DNA of 64,000 nt from Benincasa hispida (lineage: Eukaryota; Streptophyta; Magnoliopsida; Cucurbitales; Cucurbitaceae): the NCBI RefSeq assembly GCF_009727055.1, contig NC_052352.1:20397876-20461875 (forward strand), given 5' to 3'. Shown here piece after piece: positions 23,756-34,651 of this stretch. Made by a program: the position numbers and the translations under genes. A model generated the notes under the pieces. That model was not told where the DNA came from and ran no database searches. It worked only from the letters and a program-made list of their open reading frames with translations. How positions within the stretch are numbered: the stretch's first letter is position 1; every line of letters starts with the position of its first letter.

Positions 23756-24490
23756 TGTTGGGTGAAAATTTAACTTTCAAAAATAAGAGGGAACCAACCT
23801 CTGGTTGGACAATCTCACATTGGAAATTTTGATTTGGAAGCCTTCTTTATGTACTACAATCTTGAGTTTTGGATTTGGGCCCCAAGGGTACCCATGTTTT
23901 GGAGGGAGTGACAAGATAGACCAATATGGGTTCGGTGGACATCCCACACGCATGCCGCCACTGCCGTCCGTCCAGTCGGTCGGGCGTGGCGAGGTGCATG
24001 TGTGTGTGATTATTAATTTTAATAAAAATATTTTTTTTATTTTTTATTTTTATTTTTTAAAATCGAAAAAAAAAAAAATCCCCCCGTTCGCTGGAGTCCG
24101 ATTCGTCCACGCACATTCTGAGGCTCTCCGCCTCTTTCGCTCCCTACCGTTCCACGCTAAAGGCCTATAAAAGGCGTTGCCTTCAGCAGTTCGAAAACAC
24201 GATTTTTTTCATTTACTCCATTCGAATATTCTCTTTTCCTCTCCTAACTCTTGCATTTTCGTTTTCGAGCAGTGGGTTAGAAAGGGTATGTGTTCCAGTC
24301 GGTAATGGTGCATTTTCGATTGGGTTTCTTTGGATATTTTATCCTAGGGACGACGTGGCAATTTTCAGACCTGCTTGCACACTTTTGCAGGTTTTTGTGT
24401 TTTGTTTGATCGTCGTGCCTTGACCGTTTGCTATTTGTCGGTCTGAGGGTCTTGCCATTTTTAACACAACCGTCTTCGCCCCCAACCTCT
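23756..24490 (+). repeat. 3' LTR of the interrupted copia
   Basis: Starts TGTTGGGTGAAAATTT immediately after the polypurine tract. It contains a GC-rich stretch (23930-24160), a TATA box CTATAAAAG at 24165-24173 and pyrimidine-rich leader-like sequence after it. No second copy exists in the window because the 5' end of this element is lost, so the right edge is an estimate based on where the promoter/leader-like composition ends. Confidence 0.65.
24165..24173 (+). promoter_or_regulatory. TATA box in copia LTR
   Basis: CTATAAAAG preceded by GC-rich sequence and followed about 30 bases later by a pyrimidine-rich region, the usual arrangement of an LTR core promoter. Confidence 0.6.
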
Positions 24491-24598
24491 TTAATACTCA
24501 ATTCTTAATTATATTATTGGTGGATATATTTGATCATCTTGATGTGCAAGTGCTAGCTAATTTCATATAAGTGATTCAATGTTGTTGTCCTTCTTTAG

Positions 24599-24658
24599 GA
24601 ATTATGGCGTCTCTGCTTTCTTTGGAGCACTGAAGTACATTTTCTACTGGGCAACAAA
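24599..24658 (+). other. Unrecognised exon-like segment with splice-site consensus
   Basis: Sixty bases bounded by a pyrimidine-rich acceptor (tgtccttctttag) and a donor (GTGAGT). The middle frame is open and reads NYGVSAFFGALKYIFYW, hydrophobic and aromatic like a membrane segment. I do not recognise the protein. It lies between the copia LTR and the solo LTR, inside the CACTA-like boundaries, so it may be part of a captured gene together with 27520-27708. Coding status is inferred only from splice signals and the open frame. Confidence 0.35.
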
Positions 24659-24876
24659 GTGAGTAGTCATTGATTGTTGTTTTATTTTTTTTTTCCTTCG
24701 GTTTCTTTCTTTCTTTTTGTTTGGTTTTATTTTTTTCTTTGTTCGTTTATTGTTTTTGGCTTTTGTTTGATATTTTGCATCTTCTAATTTTTTTCATGAA
24801 TATCTTTTTTGATTGGTTGCTTTTTTTTTTTTTTTTTTTTTTGCTTGCTTTACTTGTTAGATATTAGCTGAGCTTG

Positions 24877-26759
24877 TGTACGAAGGAATCGAATTTCCAC
24901 GGAAATATGTGAATACCTTTAATTTAAATATTCGATTTTATGGAAACAAAAACAGTAAATAAAACATGCATTTGTATGATAAACATTTAAACAAAATTAT
25001 AAGCTTGCTAGAAAAGAGGAAGAAGAGAAGAAATTAAAACTCATCTTTGTTGATTCCTCTAGCTTTCCTCTTCCACCGTTATCGATGATCTCGAACTTCT
25101 CCAAGAAGAATGACACTACCAACAAAGTAACCTTGCTATTCTCTAGGATTCCAAAGAACTTGGAAGAGTGATCTCCAAGAACTTTTGAGGAGGAAAAAGA
25201 TAGAGAATTTCTAGATAAAAGTTAGAGATAAGGTAGAGGCTTGGAGGCTAGGTTTTGTGTGATAAAAACCCGTTGCCCTAAATGAGCTATAAAGATATAT
25301 TTAACCTTTCTCCAAGAATTTTAATTTATACCCTTAGTACTAATTGATTAAATAACCCTTATTTAATTAATTGTCACAATAATTAAATAACCATATATTA
25401 AATCCTATTGAATATACATTTATTTAATTATCATAAATATCATATATTTATACTAACCTCTAATCTCCATTATTTCTTAATCAATTAATTAACCATTAAT
25501 TAATCAATTAAATAACTATATTAATATGGAGTTAATTAACATTTAAATATCACATATTTATATATGTATATCTCTTTATGAATCCAATTCATTCAAATAT
25601 ATCTCTCTTAAATAATTTGGATTATAGATCATATCTATGATTAACCATTAAATATTTATCTCATTAATATAAAATTCTTTCATTTGATTTGAACAATTTA
25701 AATCATTCCTTATTACTATCCTTTATTGAGCTAACAAGAGAACCTTATGAACCTACCGATTAAAAGCTCCAATGATATGAGATTAATTGATTAAACTCTT
25801 TTAATCCAATTAATCAATATTCATTAACTACCGATCACTCCACTAAAAATCAATAGTTGTACTCTTCGCACTTTTGATATATTTCTGTGTCCATGGATAT
25901 AACCAATCAATAGAGTGATGACCCTTCACAAATGCTCATAACTACACCTGGGTCAAAATATCATTTTATCCTTGCAGTTATATCTGACTCCTCAAGTACC
26001 ACTAATTCCTCTAGTGAACAAAGTTTATAGTCCAACTATAAACTAACACCTCTTGGGCCAATGAGAGATTGAGACCTCATTATTCAAGGCCCAGAACCAA
26101 CTATTAATGGAGCAATTTATCTACTTTCCCAAGGAATGGGAAGGAGTGAATTCTATCTTGTATAGTTGTGTTCTCAGCTCCTTAATTAGATAAATCCTCA
26201 AAATGGTAGACTTATTGGGTCAGCTATCATGGCCACTCTCACCTATACAGGTCAAAATACTGTCATCATAGTTTACACCTCACTCAAGATTAAGGTCAAG
26301 TCTCCTATGGTCAACCTAGTGAAATATTAGTTTCTTCAAGTAACGGTGTTATAAAGAGAAACTAATTATTTTGTGATCTGGTCTATGTATAAACTCCTTT
26401 ATACACGATACTCTCACTCACATGTCTTTACACGCACAATATGGTTCATATTGTTTGTAACACTTACATCTCATGTAACAAATACAAAGTGGTTGTATCC
26501 ATAGCGTTACCAGGATAAGGCACTCAACCTTTATCTATTTAATGCAGACCTTTTAGGTTATTACTTGAATATGAATCACCTGTATATCAACCACATACTG
26601 TTCAAGTGACATAATATAACTTTGGATCTTAGTTTATTGGATTAAATTAATGTTGTCTAAATGTCAAATAAAATACTTTTAATTTTATTATATAAATAAT
26701 TTATCTTAACAAAACTAAAAACCACGAGATACACTAGATTTAGGATATTAATCCCAACA
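24877..26759 (-). repeat. Solo copia LTR, minus strand
   Basis: On the minus strand it starts TGTTGGGATTAATATCC at 26759 and carries the same block order as the other copia LTRs (ATAAAGGTTGAGTGCC, CCTGGTAACGCTATGG, the GTGAGAGTGG block). It ends ..TTCGTACACA near 24877. No polypurine tract, primer site or pol is adjacent, so it is a solo LTR. The flanks (gcttg or gagct on the left, gtatc on the right) do not form a clear duplication. Confidence 0.82.
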
Positions 26760-27519
26760 GTATCCTAAACTTGGTTTCATTGTGTTGATTTTACTTTCAT
26801 GAATCCTTTGAGTAAATAGATACAGATTTACTTATATGTTTGGTTTGTTAAAACCATAATGACTCTACTTTATTCTTATATTATGTTTTGTTATGATGTA
26901 TTTTCTCACAGATAAATTAATTTTCCAACTGTTTCACTCTTGTTGTTCAAATGTCATGGTTGTTGAGCAGAAAGTTTGTGCCCCTCGATACAATATGGGA
27001 AGAAATTAGCTAAAGATGTTTATTGCCACAATGTGAATAAACTATGAGCTTAAGTTCTATTTGTATTGGTATGAATTTAACTATATTTCTATTTCATGAT
27101 CCTCAAGTTTAGTTAGAGTAAAAATAAGGTTTTTGTACTCAGAGAGTAATTCTTTTTTTTTTTTTATTGTAAATGTATAGTTTAGAGATGGATTAAAAAA
27201 ATAGGTAGTTTGGATTTTAAATTATTAGTTGTTCTTAGAGTGACTTTTGTGTACTGTAACAACTTTAAAATTCATGTTCAATCTATCCCATTTGTACTTC
27301 TTTCTCTACACTTTTTTATTTTTTATTTGTTTTTATTTTTCCTTAATGAAGATATTTGTTCCTTGAACCTTTGCATATATAAGGGCTTAAACATTTACTT
27401 GTTGAATAGGTATTTGATTGGCTTTTTCCTAGTTAATCGACGTGATCTTAGCCAACCCGTGGTTTTTTTTTTTTTTCATAGGACTTTTTTTTAAAGTTTG
27501 TGTTGTGTTTTCATTTCAG
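26760..27519. other. AT-rich sequence, possible intron
   Basis: No gene recognised. It contains T-runs and ends in a pyrimidine tract plus CAG just before the open segment at 27520, as an intron would. A short open frame at 27210-27494 is T-rich and hydrophobic and I do not consider it real. Confidence 0.4.
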
Positions 27520-27708
27520 GATCACCATGCAAAGTTTTCCTTCAAGCGGCAACTTGAATACCAAGTTTGGACTCAATTTGGCTTTGACTTGATCTTGCTT
27601 GACAAACTCCAAGCTCTTTATATAGTGGATGAAATGGTACCTTTACATACAAAAAGATCAAAGATGGAAGCTCAATTCCATGATGCTATAATCCTCAGCA
27701 CTTCATGA
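27520..27708 (+). CDS. Unrecognised terminal-exon-like segment (62 codons)
   Basis: Preceded by a strong acceptor (tgtgttttcatttcag), the frame opens DHHAKFSFKRQLEYQ, continues LILLDKLQALYIVDEMVPL and closes ILSTS-stop at 27706-27708. Composition is mixed and protein-like, unlike the AT-rich DNA around it, and poly(A)-signal-like AATG/AATAA-type sequence follows within 150 bases. I do not recognise a family. It may be the last exon of a gene fragment carried within the CACTA-like boundaries, possibly linked to 24599-24658. No start codon or upstream exons could be tied to it. Confidence 0.35.
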   Translation, partial: DHHAKFSFKRQLEYQVWTQFGFDLILLDKLQALYIVDEMVPLHTKRSKMEAQFHDAIILSTS

Positions 27709-28262
27709 GTTTGTATTTTGTGAACGTTGTAAAGTTACAAACTACATTGGATGTATTTCTTGTATTATTGGATAACTTCTTAAGTTTGTAATGTAAATTG
27801 ATTACTAAATTTCAATGATGAAAGAAAGTCATTGTATTTAATGCATACATTATGAAGTATTTCATGTGCCTATTTAGCTAAAAACATGTGCTTGAATGGG
27901 CTGCGTAATTTTAATGTTAAGTTTGTTATAGCATTAGATTAAAGTTGTAAGTTGTATAAAAATGGTTATCATATGTCCAAGAAAGTATTAAGAAATGGAT
28001 ATTATATAGTAAAGATAACATTGAGAGCAAGCTAATATATGCTAAAGATAACTTTACGAATCAATGCTATTGAATGTTTTCATAGCCATGTATACATGTT
28101 ATATCTTTATATTTTACTATAGCATCTATTATAGTTCTACAAAAAGGTTATAAAAAGTCTTAGAGTTTTAATAACATGGGCTGTCAGGACGTTCGAAAAA
28201 AACAATAAAAGGTATTTTATAGTTTTTTCCGTTAGCTATTATAACCATTATTTCTTGTAGTG
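27709..28262. other. Right subterminal region of the CACTA-like element
   Basis: AT-rich, with TATAAAA/TTATAG motifs increasing towards the TAGTG terminus (ggttataaaaagtc, ggtattttatagtt, agctattataacc). No gene seen. Confidence 0.45.
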
Positions 28263-28519
28263 TAATAACGTGTTGTAAAATTGAGAGCATAACGGAGCAC
28301 AATTAACGATAAATTATATTATTAAAATAAATAAATAAAATAAAATAGTAAAATATAGAAAAGTTATAAAAAAAATCAGGGAAATTATGAAATTTTCTTT
28401 AAATTTCTCTCCCAAGAGTGTCTCAAAAATGCCACTGTATATAGACAATTTGGAAAGTAGAATGTGATACTAATTGGATACTAAAGATGTATATTTATAA
28501 GCCTCATGAATAATATGTT

Positions 28520-28730
28520 GACGAATTGTATGTGAAGAAGGAGAAGTGTGCTTTTGCACAACATTCAATCATATTCTTGGGGCACATTGTGGTGTCCAAG
28601 TAGTGTTCTTTCCTTGGCCTTGTAAACTACTATGGGAGATTCAGCAAAGGCTATTCTTCCATGGCAGTAAGACATATGGAAAGATGGAACGTCAAACGCT
28701 TGTTCTTTTTAGGACACATGGACAATAAGA
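28520..28730 (+). pseudogene. Ty3/gypsy reverse transcriptase relic
   Basis: One frame from 28520 reads ELYVKKEKCAFAQHSIIFLG, then HIVVSK-stop. The next frame reads FLGLVNYYGRFSKGYSSMA. These are two consecutive landmarks of gypsy RT (the FLGH block and the FLGL.NYYRRF block), with the roughly 30 residues between them deleted. What follows to the stop at 28728 is not clearly related. It is a tiny, old fragment just outside the CACTA-like right end. Confidence 0.8.
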
Positions 28731-29853
28731 GATAAGCCACTTGCTCTTAAGACATTAAAAATGGGTACTAATGAGTATCTCTTTTATTATGGTATTTATA
28801 ATAATTTTCTTTTTTCTTTTTTTTTTCTTTTTTTTTCTTTTTTTTTTTTTTTTTTTTTTTTAGGACACAATTTTTCTTCCTTTCTTTCTTTAACAATTGT
28901 GAATGGGGAGACTTTTTCCATTTAAATTTTTTTTTTCTTTAACGAAGACTTTGATAAATTCTTTATATCAACAACGTTGATTTCAACTGGCTGTCACTAT
29001 GAATTTTGGTGTTCTCTCCAATTTAGTTTTTTAGAACCTGTTTTTCCAACAAAAATTAGTCAAAGTAAATTTGGTTGACCTAATAAATAGGTAATCTATT
29101 GATATATAAGAGTAATACTTATATATCGTCTAGATTGCATCCACTCAATGATATAAAAAAATTAAAACATATTTTAAAAATTAAAAAGAAAAAGAAAATT
29201 TATCTTATTGGACCATTAAATAGGTTACACAACAGAGGATATACTCAAGTATTATTTTTAACATAAACACATATAAAAACTAAAAGATTTGAAAGCGAAT
29301 TCAATTCATGCAAAAAAAAAAAAAAAAAAAATTCCCAGTATTTATGGAATTTATTTTCAATCATGAACAATCAACACCATGTTGTAAATTAATATTCCAA
29401 CACATTTATAAATCCATCCAATTTATTGGGAAACTTAAAACAAATTTAGAGATTTCTTGGAATTTATTTTAAATCATGAACTTTATGCTAAATCACACAT
29501 CCCAATGAAAAAGAAACATAATAATTTATCTTGAAAATTTTATTTTAACTTTAACTTAATTACTTGTTTTTCTAATTAGTTCATCTAACTACCGAATCAC
29601 ATAACTTTCTAGAAATTGGAAATGATGAATTCTCCTATTTAGGGTGTAAATTTGAATTTGTAAATGTATATTTCTAAAATGATTAAAACCACTTTTATCA
29701 TTTTTAAAATTATTATGAAACATATTTTTAATTATTTAAAACCAAATTTGATGATATGAAAAATTATATTTAAAAGTATAAAATTAAATTTTAAATTAAT
29801 TTTGAGTGATTAAAAATATGCTTTGAAGTAATTTTAAACATCATAAAAGTTAC
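28731..29853. other. AT-rich intergenic DNA with long T and A tracts
   Basis: It holds a T-rich tract (28801-28861) and an A-run near 29311-29330. No coding, RNA or transposon signature seen. Confidence 0.6.
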
Positions 29854-29861
29854 TTTAACAT

Positions 29862-30595
29862 CTATGAAGCACAGACACAGATACGGTTACACAATACGAA
29901 TACGATCGGATACGACGATTCGTCAATTTCTAAAAAATTAAGATACAGATACGTCTAAGGATACTCATTTTTTTATATATATTTCTAAAAAACGAGGATA
30001 CTAATACGTTGAAGATACATTTTCTTTTCTAAAAAAAAAATCTAGGATATAAATAAATTTAGCATACAAGTTAATAACAATAGCACAAAATAGAATACAA
30101 ACACTGAAATACAATATAAAAAAAGCAACATCTAAGATGTTGAAGTACAATAGTTAATAAAATGCAATAGAAAAGTGGCTCATATTACTAAGATGAAGAA
30201 GAGAAGATTAGAGAGGGAAATATGAAAAATAAACGAAGAACTTCTTCATTGAATTGTTGAAGATATCCAAATGATTTATATTTTGGTGGATTTTGTAGGG
30301 ACTCAAATGTGAAGATGGAGATTAATGATTCTATTCTAGGGTTTGGTCCGTTATTTATTTATTTTTTCCTTTTGATTTTGGACTTGAGTAGTGAGCTTTT
30401 TAAATAGGTTATCTAGTTTTAGATTGAGAAATATTAAATGAGTTGTTTGTCTTTTTCTTTAAAAAAAAGTACGCGTAGAAATAGATACATCAAATCGCGT
30501 GTCAGATACGTATCTCAAAAGTATCTAAAAGTATCGTTATTCGATACGTATCTGATACTATTTTTTGTCTCACATGAAGTATTTGTGCTTTATAG
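29862..30595. mobile_element. Non-autonomous hAT-like element, 734 bp
   Basis: The left end is CTATGAAGCACAGACACAG. The right end, reversed, is CTATAAAGCACAAATACTTC. The flanks are TTTAACAT (29854-29861) and TTTAATAT (30596-30603), an 8-bp duplication with one mismatch, as expected for hAT. Subterminal GATACG/CGTATC motifs are repeated on both sides. No transposase frame is present. Confidence 0.75.
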
Positions 30596-30971
30596 TTTAA
30601 TATTTTCAAAATCACTTTTTAAAAAAATGTATATATGAAACCTCATTTTATTTTTATGCCACATGGGCTAAAGCATTACAATCATATGAAGTAATAAGAT
30701 TATTTAACCAATCAAAGAATGAGAGTAACCAAGTAATTTTACAACTACCATTTCCCCTAACTTTACTAGATTATCAGTCATTGTATTACATGATCAAAAT
30801 TACTCCAAAGTCATTTTTAAAACATCCACTAACTTTCTGTGTTTAATATTGTCAACTGCACTACAAATTATAAGTTATACAGTAATAAATATAAATTTAA
30901 AATAAGTATAGTTCAGAATTTAGTGCTATAATATGGGATTGCTATATAGAAACAAAGTTACAAAATATAGG
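30596..30971. other. AT-rich intergenic DNA
   Basis: No feature recognised between the two small DNA transposons. Confidence 0.6.
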
Positions 30972-30981
30972 AAGAAAATAT

Positions 30982-31738
30982 GGTTATTTAAATAGGGGTG
31001 GTTTTGAAAGTTAATTAGGAAAAATGTGTGGTTTTTAACTTATTTAGGGAAAATGGGTAGTTTTTTTTGTCCCCATTCGAGTATGTCACACGCACTCTGA
31101 AATATTTTATTATTTCTTTTTTAGCTCTGTACGCTGCATTAAAAAAGAAATTAAATTGATCATTCGAGAATATTTTATTTAGTTTCTTCCCTCGTACGCC
31201 ACATTAATCGCACACAATCGTTTAGTAAACTATGTGATCGTTTAGTAATTATACACAATCGCACACAATGGCTTAGTAAATTATCCACGACCGTTTAGTA
31301 ATTATACACGATCGCACACAATCGTTTAGTAAATTACTATGTGATCGTTTAGTAATTATACATGATCGTTTAATGTGTCATTCGGGAATATTTTATTTAG
31401 TAAATTACTATGTGAATGCGTTTAGTAATTATACATGATCGTTTAATGTGTCATTCGGAATATTTTATTTAGTAAATTACTATGTGATCGTTTAGTAATA
31501 TTATACACGATCACTTAGTAAATTATCCACGATTGCTTAGTAAGTTATACACGATCGCTTAGTAATTTATATACAATCGTTTTTTTTTAAATATGGCGTA
31601 CGGGGCTAAAAAAATAATAAAATATTTCAGAGTACGTCTCTTTGAATGGGGACAAAAAAACCACCCATTTTTCTTAAATAAGTTGAAAACTACCCTTTTC
31701 CCAATTAACTTTCAAAACCACCACTATCTAAATAACCC
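30982..31738. mobile_element. Non-autonomous Mutator-like element with long inverted repeats, 757 bp
   Basis: Inverted repeats of roughly 150 bases: the left starts GGTTATTTAAATAGGGGTGG; the reversed right end reads GGGTTATTTAGATAGTGGTGG-like sequence and stays alignable through TTTTGTCCCCATTC and CTCTGAAATATTTTATTATT. It is flanked by a perfect 10-bp direct repeat AAGAAAATAT (30972-30981 and 31739-31748), in the 9-11 bp range of Mutator-like elements. The interior (about 31200-31580) is a degenerate tandem array of 'cgatcgtttagtaatta' units. No transposase. Confidence 0.8.
31200..31580 (+). repeat. Tandem array of (A/C)GATCGTTTAGTAATTATACAC-type units
   Basis: About twelve degenerate units of roughly 22-40 bases, built from 'tagtaattatacac', 'tagtaaattatccacga' and 'gatcgtttag', lie in the interior of the Mutator-like element. 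A larger duplicated unit ('gtgtcattcgg.aatattttat') appears twice near 31375 and 31447. Confidence 0.85.
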
Positions 31739-31812
31739 AAGAAAATATGTGGATTGGGACATTAGAATTTAGAGATATAAATAAAACAAATTAGTGTATA
31801 TAATGATTAAAA

Positions 31813-32354
31813 GTAGGAGTGTACATGGTTGGGTTGGGTTGAGGGTATTTTTTGGACAAATCCGAAAATTCGGGTTGGTTTGATTGGCAACCCAAATGAC
31901 CTAAATAAATTTTCCAACCCAACCCAACCTTTAAAATTCGGGTTGGATTGGGTTGGGTTGGGTTGTCGAGTTATAACATTTTTTTCATTTTTAATGAAAA
32001 ATACGTAAATAATACAATACGTGAATAATAACTAAAATCTCATAAATTAAGACGTTAAATACCAAATATTTATTATATTTATTGTAAACTTTAATAAAGA
32101 TAAATATCATAACAATTTTTTTAAAAAAATATTAAAAGTTCACAAATTAATCAATACAAAGAAATCAAATTTTAAACAAAAAGGAATATATATATATATA
32201 TATACAAAATTTGGGTTGGGTTAGGTCAACTCAAATTTTTTTAGTCAATCCATAATCCAACCCAATCTAATAAAAAAAAAAAAATTCAATTCAACCTTTA
32301 TATTTTGGATTGGATAATCGATGTGGTTCGAATTATCGAATTATTTGAACCCTT
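31813..32354. mobile_element. Non-autonomous hAT-like element rich in TTGGG/CCCAA, 542 bp
   Basis: Flanked by a perfect 8-bp direct repeat GATTAAAA (31805-31812 and 32355-32362). The ends are GTAGGAGTGTACATGG on the left and, reversed, AAGGGTTCAAATAATTCG on the right; the terminal inverted repeat is short and imperfect. Subterminal runs of GGGTTGGGTTGGG and AACCCAACCC lie in opposite orientation and could fold on each other. No coding sequence. Confidence 0.72.
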
Positions 32355-32362
32355 GATTAAAA

Positions 32363-33502
32363 AGAAATAAAAATGAAAATAGATTAGAACATTGGAAGGA
32401 GAGAAGCGGTGCCCATAATTGGGAACTACGGAAACACCAATGTCTAGGAACCGGAAGCAGGACAAAATTCAACCGAAAAATAAATAATTAAATAAATATA
32501 AATGTTTATTATGAGAAGGGGGAAAAATTGATGTTTTTGGGGGCAAAAAAGAGAAGGCAATAAATTGTCGGCACAAATGGGGACTGCCTAGTTGTCCTCC
32601 AACGCTCCCATCCATCGTTAGATCAATATTTGCCTCCTCCTCACCTACTCTTATTCCCTTTCAATTCTCATGACATTTTTCTTTCATCCACATGTGAGTT
32701 TTAAGAGTTTTAAACCACTATTTTGACCCTCTATTTCTGTATTCTTCTTTTTTGCTTAATCTATTTTTAATTTTTTAGACTCCTTTCCATAATCATTTCA
32801 TTTTTTATTTTGATTTTTTTAAAATTCAATTTATATGTACTATTTCTATCTCCAAATTTCTTTATTTGTTATTTATTTTTTACCAATGATTTTAAAAAAA
32901 AATTTAGGAATGTAGCTATAAATGCAACTCTTTTATTTAAGATTCATACCAACCATTGGAGGAAAATGAAAGAAAAAAAACTTAATTTTCAAAAACCAAA
33001 AACTAAAAACTAAATGGTTACTAAATATGACCTAAATTTTAATTTTTATACGAATAGATGTTTCTTTTATTTTATTTTATTTTTTAAAACTTAGTCTTAT
33101 GAACATTTTCTTTATAAAATGTGAAAATGTTTTATTTAGTATCTTTTATATATATATATAAATTGTTATAGGTGACTTTGGATCGAATGGTATAATTGAC
33201 ATAAGATAGGGATAAAAGTAATAAAACCGAAGAAACAACAAAGTTGAGGTGAAAAATAACATCAGGGAAAAGGTTTAGCTCGAGTGAAGGCCCAAACCAA
33301 TATACTTAATATTGAACAATAGCTAATAACGCATGTCCCGCACATGCACCAACCCAAAGTATCACTCTAAGATGAAAAATGGGCCTAGGGAGAAGATGTT
33401 TGACCTCGGCCTCGACTGACTCTCGAAAATACAAAAGAGACCACATCCCTCGGCTTGGTGAGTTGAGAAATTATCCTAAACTGTATTTGAAAGCCATCGA
33501 AA
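32363..33502. other. Intergenic DNA
   Basis: The left part (32380-32720) is less AT-rich and the right part (33170-33500) is of unique, LTR-like composition (ggctcgagtgaaggcccaaacc). I see no gene. Together with 37402-37550 (TATAAATA followed by 'acactc..ttcgacttattg') it may be halves of an old LTR split by the copia LTR, but this is a guess. Confidence 0.4.
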
Positions 33503-34651
33503 CTCTTGGTATTTATGCCATAAAACTCGTGGTTTGTAATGTATAAACAAATTATTTATTTAATAAAATAAAGAGTTACTTTATTTGATATTTAGACTTG
33601 CATAACTCAATCCAATAAACTAAGATCCAAGATTATTTTCATGTAACCTGAACAGTATGCGGTTGACATACAAGTGGATCATGTTCAAGTGATAATCTGA
33701 ATGGTCTATAGTATATGAATAAGGTTGGATATCTTATCCTGGTAACACTATGGATATGGTATGCTTTGTAATCGTTACAAATGATTTGATTCAAATCGTT
33801 CATGTGGAGACATGTGAGTGAGAGTATCCTATGCAAAGAGTTTATATAATATCAGACCGAGAAACAGTTAATCTCTCGTTGTAATACCATTGACTAAAGA
33901 GATCAACATTTCATAGGATGACCCTATGTAACTCGTTCTCAATCTTGAATGAGTTATGGACTCATACCTGTGAGAACTAATCCTTTGATTTTTATGGGTG
34001 AGAGTGGTTTGTGTCGCCGATTCAATAAGCTTACCATTTTGGGCACAAGACTGCGTAGGGAGCTAAGAACATAACTACACAAGATGTAATTCGCTCATTT
34101 TCTCAATTAGGGTAAAGTGGAGGAGTTGTTCCCTTAAGTATTAGCTCCAGGTCTTGAACAATGGAGCTCGTCCATCTCATTGGCCCGAGGGGGATTTTGT
34201 TTATAGTAGAACCTTAAACGGGTTGTTCATTAGAGGATCAACGAGACTTACGGAGCAAGATATAATTACTGGGGCGTCAATGTATCGTCGAATAGGTGGT
34301 AGCAACTCTCTATGTACTTGTAGTTGAGTAAAGGCGGTAGTAAATAGTAATTTGACCCAACTTTAATTGTGAACAACTCGTGAAGAATCAAATTGCTTAT
34401 AATGGTTATATCCATGGACATAAAGTATTATACGATGCAAAGAGTGTAGCTATGAGTCTTTAGTGGAGTAATCTTTAGTTAATGAATGTTGATTAATGTA
34501 GTTAAAGAGTTTAATTAAATTAATCTCGGATCATTAGAGATTTTAATCTATCGGTCCATTAGACCCCTTGCTAGCTCACTAACGAGTGAAAACCTTTTAA
34601 AGATCAAAGAGTTTCGAAAAATTTTAAATTGAATAAAGGAGATGTATATTA
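33503..34651 (+). repeat. Copia LTR, left half (interrupted)
   Basis: Starts in the conserved block 'tggtatttatgccataaaac' (the first few LTR bases appear lost). It carries the same ordered blocks as the other copia LTRs: 'aacagtatgcggttgaca', 'ttatcctggtaacactatgg', 'gtgagagtggtttg', 'cattagaggatc'. It breaks at 34651 and resumes at 36628-37401. Confidence 0.82.

Larger units (their letters stand above)
4966..28262. mobile_element. Candidate CACTA-type transposon boundaries (23.3 kb including nested retroelements)
   Basis: The left end reads CACTACACCAAATATGG at 4966. The right end, read on the minus strand from 28262, is CACTACAAGAAATAATGG. Both are flanked by TAA (4963-4965 and 28263-28265), the 3-bp duplication expected for CACTA/EnSpm elements. 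Both ends also carry subterminal TATAAAA/TTTTATAG motifs in opposite orientation (left 4975-5025, right about 28140-28230). No TNP2-like transposase was recognised; most of the interior is later retroelement insertions. What is seen: matching ends and TSD. What is inferred: that the two ends belong to one element. Two independent short CACTA derivatives of one family could look similar. Confidence 0.5.

Noticed and set aside
24670..24867. Phe/Leu-rich 65-codon frame suggesting a membrane peptide
   Set aside because: Arises from poly-T DNA; no start context or homology, and the run of T explains the Phe codons.
31200..31580. CRISPR-like appearance of regularly recurring 'gatcgtttagtaatta' units
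   Set aside because: The units are degenerate, spacers are not unique, the array sits inside a eukaryotic transposon and no cas genes are present.
31840..31980. Telomere-like GGGTTGGGTTGGG runs
   Set aside because: The unit is TTGGG/GGGTT, not the plant telomere TTTAGGG, and it belongs to a transposon with an 8-bp target duplication.
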